Source of the DNA: Candidatus Albibeggiatoa sp. nov. BB20
GTDB lineage: Bacteria; Pseudomonadota; Gammaproteobacteria; Beggiatoales; Beggiatoaceae
Reading direction: 5' to 3'
Assembly (NCBI GenBank): GCA_016744725.1
Contig: JADGDW010000025.1
Location: 1 to 24,970 of the forward strand
DNA length: 24,970 nt
Shown: positions 8,764-16,619 of the stretch, piece after piece
How the letters are laid out: every line of letters starts with the position of its first letter
Numbering within the stretch: the first letter of the stretch is position 1
The notes under the pieces: model-generated
Database searches by the model: none
What the model saw: only the letters and a program-made list of their open reading frames with translations
Told to the model about the DNA's origin: nothing
Position numbers and translations under genes: made by a program

Positions 8764-9926
8764 TGAAATTGATGCAAATGGATTACATAGTCTTAATCGT
8801 TGATGATGTGCCTAAAAATTTACAGGTTGTTGGGAATATATTAAAAGACCAAGCGATTCATTCTTATGCTGCTTTAAGTGGTAAACAAGCCGTAAAGGTC
8901 TTAGAAAATACACGTATTGATCTTATTTTACTAGATATTTCAATGCCTGAAATGGATGGATATGAGGTTTGTCGTCAAATCAAGCAAAATCCAAAACTAG
9001 AGCATATTCCTATTATTTTTCTTACAGCCCGCTCACAAACTGAAGATGTCGTAAAGGGTTTTGAATGTGGTGGAGTGGACTTTATTACTAAACCATTTAA
9101 TAGTGCAGAGTTATTACAAAGGGTAAAAACACACTTAAAATTAAAACATTATGAGGATGAACTGGCTGAGAAAAATAATCAGCTACAAGAACTAAATGCA
9201 ACTAAAGACAAGTTTTTCTCTATTATTGCTCATGACTTAAGAAATCCATTCAATACATTGTTAAGCATTTCTGAATTATTACTTGATGAACAGGTTAATG
9301 TTGATGAAATGAAACGGAAAGAGTTTCAACAAATGATGTATGACAATGCAAAATGCACTTATGCTTTAATTGAAAATTTATTGTTATGGTCACGTAGCCA
9401 GCGCAATAAAATTGATTTTAATCAAGAAGTTATTTATGTCAGAGAGTTATTAAGAGAATGTATTATGTTAGTGCAACATACTATTGCGAGTGCAAAACAA
9501 ATTGAATTGGTGCTTGAGAAAATAGATGAGGATTTACAAGTTGTTGCTGATTATGAAATGATAAGTACAGTTGTGCGTAACTTATTATCTAACGCAGTTA
9601 AGTTTAGCTACCCTAAAGATAAAATACATATTGGTGTACAGGTTTCTGAACAAGAAAAAGTATTATTTCATGTCAAAGATACAGGTATTGGTATGAATCC
9701 CTCTCAACAACAAAAACTATTTAAAATTGAAAATACCTATTCTCGTTCAGGAACGCAAGAAGAAAAAGGTACAGGCCTAGGCCTTATTCTGTGTAAAGAG
9801 TTTATTGAAAAAAACAATGGCCAAATTTGGGTTGAAAGTATAGAAAATCAGGGCACAACCTTTTATTTTAGTTTGGAAATAGGATTTGAAGAAATAGATA
9901 ATTTGCGACCCTATAAAAATACTTAA
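8763..9926 (+). CDS. Response regulator receiver fused to a histidine kinase
   Basis: 387 residues. An N-terminal receiver domain (about 6-125) is complete: acidic pair Asp14-Asp15 in LIVDD, phosphoacceptor Asp58 in LLDISMP, Thr in FLTA and Lys110 in ITKPF. A short coiled linker follows, then HisKA with His157 in FSIIAHDLRNP and HATPase with NAVKF, DTGIGM and GTGLGL. No output or DNA-binding domain is present, so it passes phosphate on or acts through partners. The start codon overlaps the stop of the large kinase (TAATG), so both are translated from one transcript and probably act in one phosphorelay; the intact receiver here could compensate for the degenerate one upstream. That link is inference. 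The gene converges on the SDR epimerase. Confidence 0.92.
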   Translation: MKLMQMDYIVLIVDDVPKNLQVVGNILKDQAIHSYAALSGKQAVKVLENTRIDLILLDISMPEMDGYEVCRQIKQNPKLEHIPIIFLTARSQTEDVVKGFECGGVDFITKPFNSAELLQRVKTHLKLKHYEDELAEKNNQLQELNATKDKFFSIIAHDLRNPFNTLLSISELLLDEQVNVDEMKRKEFQQMMYDNAKCTYALIENLLLWSRSQRNKIDFNQEVIYVRELLRECIMLVQHTIASAKQIELVLEKIDEDLQVVADYEMISTVVRNLLSNAVKFSYPKDKIHIGVQVSEQEKVLFHVKDTGIGMNPSQQQKLFKIENTYSRSGTQEEKGTGLGLILCKEFIEKNNGQIWVESIENQGTTFYFSLEIGFEEIDNLRPYKNT

Positions 9927-9944
9927 ACACGATGGACAACGTCA

Positions 9945-9958
9945 CTGTTTTATAACAG
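9945..9958. terminator. Small hairpin between convergent genes
   Basis: CTGTT-TTAT-AACAG can form a 5-base stem with a 4-base loop just after the kinase stop and over the SDR stop codon. The stem is short and lacks a strong T-run, so terminator function is weakly supported. Confidence 0.25.
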
Positions 9959-10813
9959 GCTAAAATTCATAATCGCCGCCAATCCTTGTTGCAAAGTTGA
10001 ATATTTTGGAATGACTTGTAATACTTGCTGCATTTTCTGATTATCGATTCTTTTTGATTCAGCCAAATAACTATTCATTTCTGGACTTAATTGCTGTTCT
10101 GCCTGCTCTCGGCTCAAAGTCGATGGCAACGGTAAATTCATTGCAATCGCCACTTGATTAAAATAATCGGTCATGGTGGTTGGATTACCATCAGTAATAT
10201 TAAAAATCCCTTGTCCAGCTTGGCTGGCAGCAATGCAAGCATTGACTAAATCGTCTACATGTACACGGTTGCTATAAGGCGCGATTGCTTCATCTAACAC
10301 TGATAAACCGTGTTTTAAGCGAGCAATAGGCAAACGTTGTGCACCATAAATGCCTGCAACCCGTAAAATCACCCAGTCGATTTGCTGTTGTTCAGCCCAT
10401 TGTTGCCACTGTTGTTCCGCATCGGCACGGCGTTTTGCTCGGTCAGTTTGTGGATTTAATCCACGTGTTTCATCTATCCATGCGCCTTGGCAATCTCCAT
10501 AGACACCTGTGGTACTGATTAAAATGGCTTTTTTTGGTTTAGCTGTAAATTGGCTTAAAAAATGGCTGATGCGCGTATCGCAAATACCCTGAGCAGATGG
10601 CGGAGCAAAATAAAACAAGGTATCTACTTGAGATGGTAAATTGCCCAAAGTCTCAACTTGATCCAGATCAGCAACATAAGTTTGAACCTGTGCCATTTGT
10701 AAACGTGCTTGATTTTGTTCTGAATGAGTTAAAGCAGCAACAGATTGATTTTGTTTCAATAATTTCTCCGCTACTTGCAAACCAACATAGCCACAACCAA
10801 TAATAAAATTCAT
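9950..10813 (-). CDS. NAD(P)-dependent SDR-type epimerase/dehydratase (YeeZ-like)
   Basis: 287 residues with an N-terminal Rossmann nucleotide-binding motif GCGYVG (residues 6-11) and the extended-SDR segment STTGVYGD at about 99-106. A second conserved segment, LRVAGIYG, precedes the substrate region, and RVHVDDLVNAC is typical of nucleotide-sugar-epimerase-like proteins. The active-site YxxxK motif is not evident, as is common in atypical extended SDRs such as YeeZ, so the reaction and substrate cannot be named. It lies 63 bases downstream of the interrupted methyltransferase on the same strand and may be co-transcribed with it. The ATG follows an AAGG-type site about 10 bases upstream. Confidence 0.8.
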   Translation of the reverse strand: MNFIIGCGYVGLQVAEKLLKQNQSVAALTHSEQNQARLQMAQVQTYVADLDQVETLGNLPSQVDTLFYFAPPSAQGICDTRISHFLSQFTAKPKKAILISTTGVYGDCQGAWIDETRGLNPQTDRAKRRADAEQQWQQWAEQQQIDWVILRVAGIYGAQRLPIARLKHGLSVLDEAIAPYSNRVHVDDLVNACIAASQAGQGIFNITDGNPTTMTDYFNQVAIAMNLPLPSTLSREQAEQQLSPEMNSYLAESKRIDNQKMQQVLQVIPKYSTLQQGLAAIMNFSLL

Positions 10814-10876
10814 CTTGTTTTACCTTGATTAAAATTACATTACAGAACGCCTTTTATATTTCTGCTAAATAGTATC

Positions 10877-11785
10877 TTAACAACGCTTCTGCCCAATCAA
10901 ATAGCTTAGGTGTTCTGCATTCGTTCCACAGCAACCCCCTAAAATCTTCAGCCCAAATTGTTGATTAAAACGCAGCATTTCATCACCCCAGTGTGACACG
11001 GTATCTGATTCTAACTGCACAGCATTATCTAACTCACAATGGTCTAGTGAGGAAGCATTGGCTTGATATCCAATTAAACGTTTAAATATTCACGGCGGCT
11101 GGGCATCAGCACATAAAAAGCTAGGATAAGCACAGTTGACCATAAAACCTAAAGCGGGCTTAGTCGTTGCAGAGTCAATGGTTTCGATTGCAACACTTAA
11201 TGGTGTTCCATCTAATAAAGTGCCATCACGAGTAATTACAAAACTGATAATGTACGGCACATTGGTTATCTCCATGGATTGTGCAATACCAATCGCTTCA
11301 TTAATATTGGGTAAAGTTACTGCAAGCAGTAAATCAACCTTCGCCCCTACTAATGCATCAATTTGCCATTGATGGAACTGCTTAGCTTCTTGTGTCGATA
11401 ATCCTTGATTAGGTTGATAACAATCATTTTTACAGCTTATCATGCCCGCAATTTTAACTTTATCTGGTTGGCTACTGGCTTGTTTTATTTGCTGTAAGAA
11501 TTGTACCGCATCAGTGTTGATCTGTTCAAAAGCGAGGTTATTTGCTTGGGTTACACGTTCGCGATTGGCTCTCCATGTGGGCGTACACATCAAAAACGGT
11601 ACATGTGCATTGAGGGCAATACCCATATATTTTTGATAAAGCTGCTTAAGTGGTTCAGCCGCACTATAAATTAAAGGGGCATTGCTCAAAGTCGGATGTA
11701 GTTGTACATCACTGTGCCAGCGTAATTGTTCAACAATCGCGGCTTCCATCAAAATCAGTTTATTATTTTTTAAAAGCGTTTCCAT
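10877..11785 (-). pseudogene. Homocysteine S-methyltransferase interrupted by an in-frame TGA
   Basis: The frame starting at the ATG at 11785 (AGGA site 9 bases upstream) encodes METLLKNNKLILMEAAIVEQL, a normal start for the homocysteine S-methyltransferase family, which transfers a methyl group from S-methylmethionine or SAM to homocysteine to make methionine. After 231 residues a TGA (11090-11092) follows the segment NCAYPSFLCADAQPP. The same frame then stays open for 70 further codons to TAA at 10877 and reads IFKRLIGYQANASSLDH and KILGGCCGTNAEHL, exactly the family's C-terminus. Zinc is bound by the Cys of NCAYP and the two Cys of GGCCG, so the truncated product would lack two of three ligands. 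With the stop read through, the length (about 302) is normal. Nonsense mutation or sequencing error is most likely. The GTG at 11824 would add a 13-residue extension lacking support. Confidence 0.85.
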
Positions 11786-11857
11786 ACGAGATTGTCCTGT
11801 CAAAGTACACATCACCACAACCACACATTCAGCATCAACAAGCTAAACAATTAATTA

Positions 11858-12055
11858 TTAAAGACTAATGACATTTTTTACTCTACCGACTTCGCCTGTT
11901 TCCAACATAACTTTAATACCATGCGGATGATTTGGTGAATTGGTTAGAATGCGTTTAACCATGCCATTAGTCAGTGTTCCGCTGCGTTGGTTGTGTTTTT
12001 CAACAACTTCCACTTCTGCACCGATTTGTATATTACTTCTTTGTTGTCCGTCCAT
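11858..12055 (-). CDS. ywbE: YwbE family protein (DUF2196)
   Basis: 65 residues, the size of the YwbE/DUF2196 family, whose biochemical role is not established. The sequence has the compact beta-rich pattern of the family: IGAEVEVVEKHNQRSG, LTNGMVKRILTN and HPHGIKVMLETGEVGRVK. No signal peptide or membrane segment is present, so it should be cytoplasmic. An AGAGAG-like ribosome binding site lies about 5 bases before the ATG. It sits alone between a 340-base gap and the methyltransferase, which begins 72 bases downstream on the same strand. The symbol follows the Bacillus family name. Confidence 0.85.
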   Translation of the reverse strand: MDGQQRSNIQIGAEVEVVEKHNQRSGTLTNGMVKRILTNSPNHPHGIKVMLETGEVGRVKNVISL

Positions 12056-12395
12056 TAATCTCTCTGATTTCGGCTAAAGCCCGTTGATATGATGAATTAT
12101 TTTAATCAGTTAAAGACAGCCAAACTGAGAAAATAGGTTTTGGTTCATAGTCGTTTTATTTTAAAGTGATACAGGACTGGCAGTCCTTGATTTCAAAAAT
12201 GACTGATATTTAAAGTATAAAAGGATTGCCAGTCCTAACATACAAACCAAAATTGACTATATTATGGGAAATAAATACCTTTTATTAGCAGATTTTCAAA
12301 GACGCTTATCACTATTAAAATCAACTTTATAGATCATTAATTTCACCCAATCATTCACGCTCTCACACAACGATGATGCAAGAGCAAATAAAAAC
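12056..12395. other. Gene-free region between ywbE and thrC
   Basis: No credible coding frame or RNA gene is seen. It contains the tandem palindromic repeat pair described separately, a small GGCT-AA-AGCC palindrome near 12072-12081 in the ywbE leader, and otherwise AT-rich DNA. A promoter for ywbE is expected here but no convincing -35/-10 pair was found. Confidence 0.5.
12160..12236. repeat. Tandem pair of 28-base repeats with palindromic heads
   Basis: Two copies, 12160-12187 and 12209-12236, have a 49-base period and 22 of 28 identical positions. Each starts with TTTAAAGT and ends in a palindrome: AGGACTGGCAGTCCT (12173-12187, perfect 7-base arms with one central base) and AGGATTGCCAGTCCT (12222-12236). 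The two palindromes are also inverted copies of each other with a single mismatch, so the transcript could fold either locally or across the pair. They lie downstream of thrC and upstream of ywbE. They resemble REP-type intergenic palindromes or a terminator/attenuator pair; the sequence does not decide which. Confidence 0.7.
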
Positions 12396-13466
12396 TTACA
12401 TATTTTGTAAAATCACGTCTTTGACTTCAGCCAACTCAGGTTTGATTTTAATCAATGGCGTAATACTTTGTTTGATTGCAGTGTCTGGGTCTTTTAAACC
12501 ATGTCCTGTCAAAGTACATACCACGGTGCTACCTGCTGGAATTTTACCCGCTTGAATATCATCCAAACAGCCCGCAACACTAATCGCCGATGCTGGTTCA
12601 CAGAAAATACCTTCTCTTTCAGCAAGTAGTTTCTGGATACGCAAAATTTCTTCATCAGGGAACTCTTTAAACCAACCGCCTGATTCTGTCTGTGCATTCA
12701 CCGCTTTATCCCAACTTTGAGGATTACCAATACGAATTGCTGTGGCCACTGTTTCAGGATTTATAACAGGTTCTCCACGTAAAAATGGAGCTGCGCCACT
12801 GGCTTGATAACCACACATCACAGGGCGTTGATTGGTCATCCCATCTTTGTGATATTCAGTGTAACCCATCCAATAAGCTGAAATATTACCTGCATTACCC
12901 ACAGGTAAACAATGGAAATCTGGTGCACGTCCTAAAGCTTCAACAATTTCAAAAGCCGCGGTTTTCTGACCTTGCAAACGATAAGGATTGATTGAATTGA
13001 CGATTTCAACAGGTGCTTCTTGCGCCACTTCTTTTACTAAACGCATCCCATCATCAAAATTACCCGCGATTTGAATCACAACAGCACCGTGCATCATCGC
13101 TTGGGCTAGTTTGCCTAATGCAATTTTTCCTTCTGGAATCAAAACAAAGGAAGTAATCCCCGCTCTTGCACTATAAGCTGCTGCACTGGCTGAGGTGTTA
13201 CCCGTTGAAGCGCACACCGTTGCTTTGCTGCCTTTTTCAACGGCTTTAGTAATCGCCATGGTCATGCCACGATCTTTAAATGAACCTGTTGGGTTTAAGC
13301 CTTCATATTTGACGTAAATATTGACTTCTTTGGTTAACTCACGCGGGATATTATTCAAACGAATCAAAGGTGTATTACCTTCACACAAACTGATAATACG
13401 TGTGTCATCATGAATTGGTAAACGGTCGCGATATTTGTCAATCAAACCTGTATAACGTGCAGTCAT
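12396..13466 (-). CDS. thrC: Threonine synthase
   Basis: 356 residues, the length of the short bacterial threonine synthases. The enzyme is a PLP-dependent lyase that converts O-phospho-L-homoserine to L-threonine, the last step of threonine biosynthesis. The PLP-binding lysine is Lys64 in NPTGSFKDRG; other fold-type II signatures are CEGNTPLI near the N-terminus, ASTGNTSASAAAY, the phosphate-binding VGNAGN, and VCTLTGHGLKDP at the C-terminus. The ATG is preceded by AGAGG about 8 bases upstream. It starts 16 bases after the stop of the small membrane protein gene, so those two are probably one operon. Confidence 0.95.
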   Translation of the reverse strand: MTARYTGLIDKYRDRLPIHDDTRIISLCEGNTPLIRLNNIPRELTKEVNIYVKYEGLNPTGSFKDRGMTMAITKAVEKGSKATVCASTGNTSASAAAYSARAGITSFVLIPEGKIALGKLAQAMMHGAVVIQIAGNFDDGMRLVKEVAQEAPVEIVNSINPYRLQGQKTAAFEIVEALGRAPDFHCLPVGNAGNISAYWMGYTEYHKDGMTNQRPVMCGYQASGAAPFLRGEPVINPETVATAIRIGNPQSWDKAVNAQTESGGWFKEFPDEEILRIQKLLAEREGIFCEPASAISVAGCLDDIQAGKIPAGSTVVCTLTGHGLKDPDTAIKQSITPLIKIKPELAEVKDVILQNM

Positions 13467-13482
13467 AAACGAACCTCTAGTG

Positions 13483-13686
13483 CTAATAATTGTTGTTATC
13501 TTTAATCGGAGAGACTGCCCATGCTAACGTAATCGCGTAAAAAATGAGTGTCCAACCTAATAAAATGTTTAAAATAATGATTGACGCTTGATACGGGTGT
13601 GACCGATTAATTGCAATCATAGATGGTAGTAGATAAGTAACTACAAATCCCACCATCAGAAATAGCGACAATAGTTTGGCAATCAT
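13483..13686 (-). CDS. Small membrane protein of the superinfection immunity family
   Basis: 67 residues with two predicted transmembrane segments (about 4-26 and 33-56) joined by a short loop. The pattern is YLLPSMIA, a basic SHP segment, then IIILNILLGWTLIFYAITLAWA. This matches the Imm_superinfect family, named after phage T4 Imm, which blocks DNA entry by superinfecting phages; chromosomal homologues are widespread and mostly unstudied. The ribosome binding site is weak (GTGAG). It is 16 bases upstream of thrC on the same strand, and no phage genes are nearby, so a defence role here is unproven. A general small inner-membrane protein is the alternative. Confidence 0.75.
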   Translation of the reverse strand: MIAKLLSLFLMVGFVVTYLLPSMIAINRSHPYQASIIILNILLGWTLIFYAITLAWAVSPIKDNNNY

Positions 13687-13741
13687 AGTTTACTCACAAG
13701 CAAGCAATGCAGAATTTAAGCATTTTATAGTAAGGCTTAGC

Positions 13742-13759
13742 TGTTTTCTAGGGAAAACA
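13742..13759. promoter_or_regulatory. 7-base palindrome upstream of the immunity-like gene and thrC
   Basis: TGTTTTC-TAGG-GAAAACA is a perfect 7-base inverted repeat with a 4-base centre. It is about 55-75 bases upstream of the small membrane protein start, just upstream of a candidate minus-strand -10 (TATAAA near 13726-13731). No T-run follows on either strand, so an operator is a better guess than a terminator. Confidence 0.35.
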
Positions 13760-13776
13760 AAAGACTCAAACATTTC

Positions 13777-13824
13777 AAGTTTATAGGGCTACCAGTCTTC
13801 AAAGGATCGACAGCCCTGAAACTT
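13777..13824 (-). terminator. Interrupted hairpin downstream of the sulfatase
   Basis: Two nested stems, AAGTTT (13777-13782) with AAACTT (13819-13824) and AGGGCT (13785-13790) with AGCCCT (13812-13817), enclose a 21-base loop. It begins 17 bases after the sulfatase stop codon. The T-run expected of an intrinsic terminator is absent directly after the stem, so it may instead be a palindromic repeat. Confidence 0.4.
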
Positions 13825-13840
13825 CTTTCATTATCAGTTA

Positions 13841-16264
13841 TTACAATGTTGAGCATGTCTCTGTAACAAAGATATTGCCACCTGTTTCAGTAAAGCACGC
13901 AGATGTTCGACTACGTTGATTTTGCTGCGTGGTTAAATTTGGAATATAACCCACATCATCGACATATTCGCTATATTTCTGAATCATAGTGTTGTAAACC
14001 TCTGGATATTCACCAGACAGATTAATTAATTCTCTAGGGTCTGATTTGAGGTTATACAATGCCCATTGCGTATCTTCACCTGCCCCCCAAGGATTATCAC
14101 CTAACTTCAAAATTTTCCAATCACCCATATACAAAGCCCGATTAATTGAACCATATAACTCAAATCCAATCGCATCGGTTTCTCCATAAATATTATCAGT
14201 TTTACCATCAAATAGCGGACGGAATGAACGCCCATCCAATGGATAAATCCCTTCTTCTCTATCTTGGTAAGGAATTAATGTGCCGCATGTTGCACCTTCA
14301 GCAGGATGAGAAACCAAAGCATAATCTAAGAACGTAGGAAAAATATCTAAAATAGACATAAACCCATCTGCTCGTATACCTTGAGCTGCATTCGGAATCG
14401 TGATAATGCTTGGCGCACGTAATCCACCTTCAGCCACAGTGGCTTTTGCCGCATAAAATGGTGTAGAAGAAACTTGTACCCATTCAGGTGGTAAAGTAAT
14501 GAACGATTTTGCTAGTCCCATATTTTGATAACAAGGGTTTTGGGTAATGTCATCAGCACTGGTAACGTCTTCAGGTAAACAGTTGAAAATATCCACTTCA
14601 GGATACCATGCTAAATAGTTTGCTCTGACATCACGGTTTTGGTCATCAGCACCATTATCCCCGAAAAATAAAATCACTGTATTATCATATTCGCCTACAT
14701 TTTTTAAATAATCCATAAAACGCTGCATACTAAAATCCATATATTCAATCATGCCACTATAAATCGCCATCTTCTTGGCATACACTTTTTTCTGATTCAG
14801 AGTCAAACTATCCCAAGCAGGATATTCTCCCGCATTATTTGACCATCTATCAGGATAAGGTAAATTTTCTGAAATTAAACCCTTTTCAATCATACGATCA
14901 AAACGTTGACGACGAATTTCATCCCAGCCTGCTTCATAAATAGGCATATATTTTTCGGTTAAATCCACAGGTGATTGCAACGGGCCATGTGGTGCTTGAT
15001 AGGCAAAATAGGCAAGAAAAGGCTTTCCATCAGCACGATTAGCTTCAATGTTATTAATCATAAAATCAGTGTAATCACGAGTCGAATAAAACTCATCAAA
15101 TAATTGATATTTATCTCCATAACCTACTAATTCATCAGCTTTAGCACGGGTGGTTGCAACTTCTTCAACCATTGGCAATTCAACAATTTGGCCTTGTTTA
15201 GTGTAGTGCGTATAAGGATATTCTGGGGTAAAACCGATGTGGTTAAAGTTGCTGCTTGCACCTTCTAATAACACAAAAGTATGTTCAAATCCGCGTGAAT
15301 AAGGGCGATATTCCTCATTTTCTCCTAAATGCCATTTTCCCGTGATATAAGTATGATAACCCGCCTCTTTTAACACCGTTGCCAATGTCACAACCCGCTT
15401 ATTTAATTGACCTTCATAGCCCGGTTTGCCGATATTTTTAGTCGGACTTGAGTGCGGATTATTGATTTGACCATCAGCATTGAGTGCATTGTCTTTTTCT
15501 AATAAATCAGCATCAACGGCTTCTTGATGAGAATATTGATTAGTTGCGTATGACAAATATTCTGGAATTAAACGCCCATCCATTGTACCCAAACCATTCC
15601 GATGGTTATCAACACCACTTAACATCATCGCTCGAGTTGGTGAACAAGCCGCTTGTGTATGAAAATTGGTTAATAAAATACCCTCATCGGCCAATATATC
15701 TAATGCAGGTGTATCAGCTTCGCTACCAAATGGAGAAATATCGGAATAACCCAAATCATCTGCTAAAAAAATAACAAAATTGGGCTGTTCTAAAATCCGA
15801 GTGGATGCTGAACCAATTGGTGAAAGGAATTTATTGGCAGCTAAAGTTGAATCAGCCTGAGTATAAAAGGCATACACGGCATATATTCCAGATGAGCTTA
15901 GTGGCAAACTATCAATGCTAAATTCAGGGATGTCCAATATTTGGTTGGTCATCGTAGTCGATTTGGCATAAGGCACAGCACAGCCTGTATCATCTTCATG
16001 ACATACGACAGGTTCGTCATTTTGCACCATATAAATTAAATTATCATTGGCTTTGGGGTCTAATACTACCCATAAATCAGCCATTTGTTCATTGGCATCG
16101 GTGGGGAGCTGCACATCAATATTAACTTCAAGTTCATTACCTAATTGATAAATAGGGTTTATATTGACATGAACGCCAATTTGTTCATCTAATAATGCTG
16201 CGGGCACTAAAGTAGGCAGTAAACTAGTGATGATAGCGAGATATTTAACCAATTGATATTTCAT
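13841..16264 (-). CDS. Exported Cys-type sulfatase (arylsulfatase A-like)
   Basis: The chosen ATG at 16264 gives 807 residues. A GTG four codons earlier overlaps the AAGGAG site and cannot be the start. Residues 1-23 (MKYQLVKYLAIITSLLPTLVPAA) look like a signal peptide, so the enzyme acts in the periplasm or outside. An N-terminal region of about 115 residues, apparently beta-rich, precedes the sulfatase domain, which opens with NFVIFLADDLGYSD, its two Asp being metal ligands. The catalytic Cys is residue 207 in CSPTR, the C-x-P-x-R motif whose Cys is converted to formylglycine. GKWHLG, GPLQSP and FFGDNG complete the family pattern. The sulfate ester substrate cannot be told. No formylglycine-generating enzyme or anaerobic sulfatase maturase is in the window, so the activating enzyme must lie elsewhere. 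Confidence 0.93.
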   Translation of the reverse strand: MKYQLVKYLAIITSLLPTLVPAALLDEQIGVHVNINPIYQLGNELEVNIDVQLPTDANEQMADLWVVLDPKANDNLIYMVQNDEPVVCHEDDTGCAVPYAKSTTMTNQILDIPEFSIDSLPLSSSGIYAVYAFYTQADSTLAANKFLSPIGSASTRILEQPNFVIFLADDLGYSDISPFGSEADTPALDILADEGILLTNFHTQAACSPTRAMMLSGVDNHRNGLGTMDGRLIPEYLSYATNQYSHQEAVDADLLEKDNALNADGQINNPHSSPTKNIGKPGYEGQLNKRVVTLATVLKEAGYHTYITGKWHLGENEEYRPYSRGFEHTFVLLEGASSNFNHIGFTPEYPYTHYTKQGQIVELPMVEEVATTRAKADELVGYGDKYQLFDEFYSTRDYTDFMINNIEANRADGKPFLAYFAYQAPHGPLQSPVDLTEKYMPIYEAGWDEIRRQRFDRMIEKGLISENLPYPDRWSNNAGEYPAWDSLTLNQKKVYAKKMAIYSGMIEYMDFSMQRFMDYLKNVGEYDNTVILFFGDNGADDQNRDVRANYLAWYPEVDIFNCLPEDVTSADDITQNPCYQNMGLAKSFITLPPEWVQVSSTPFYAAKATVAEGGLRAPSIITIPNAAQGIRADGFMSILDIFPTFLDYALVSHPAEGATCGTLIPYQDREEGIYPLDGRSFRPLFDGKTDNIYGETDAIGFELYGSINRALYMGDWKILKLGDNPWGAGEDTQWALYNLKSDPRELINLSGEYPEVYNTMIQKYSEYVDDVGYIPNLTTQQNQRSRTSACFTETGGNIFVTETCSTL

Positions 16265-16276
16265 TAAATGAATCAC

Positions 16277-16619
16277 TCCTTTGAGATAGAATAACTGGAT
16301 TATATTAATTATTAAAACGAGACTTTATATAAATAGTCCTATTATAAATCAGGTTTAAATACAATCGTAATATTTAATAAAAAATCATCTAATGCCAGTT
16401 AAAAATCAGATTTAAGAAGTAATTTTATGATTAAATGTAACTACTTAGTCCACTTATATCAATAGATTACAAAGAAGTGCTTATTGAAAAACAATAAACA
16501 AGGAAAGCATTTTATTTGCAAGCACAATGAATAAAATAGTTGATTAAATAGCTTATGAGATAAACAAAAATAGATATTATGTCTTGTTAAATTTGCTTAA
16601 TCCCATAAACCCTCTATTT
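16277..16619. other. Gene-free AT-rich region between sulfatase and M1/ChaN gene
   Basis: No coding frame is seen. It holds the sulfatase ribosome binding site and promoter region, and a small hairpin TTATTG-AAAAA-CAATAA (16481-16497) with no terminator-like T-run. No clear terminator was found for the upstream M1/ChaN gene. Confidence 0.5.
16341..16346 (-). promoter_or_regulatory. Candidate -10 box of the sulfatase gene
   Basis: The minus strand reads TATAAT, about 77 bases upstream of the sulfatase ATG. The matching -35 region is weak (TTACGA at 18 bases). Confidence 0.3.

Noticed and set aside
11090..11092. Selenocysteine or reassigned TGA codon
   Set aside because: The M1/ChaN gene uses TGA as its real stop. 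The palindrome after this TGA has no loop and does not resemble a bacterial SECIS hairpin, and the residue position is not a Cys site in the family.
11785..11824. GTG start at 11824 for the methyltransferase
   Set aside because: The extra 13 residues do not match the family; the ATG at 11785 has an AGGA site at correct distance.
12173..12236. CRISPR-like array
   Set aside because: Only two palindrome copies with 6 mismatches over 28 bases, no third repeat and no cas genes.
16262..16276. GTG start four codons upstream of the sulfatase ATG
   Set aside because: The GTG overlaps the AAGGAG ribosome binding site, which correctly serves the ATG at 16264.
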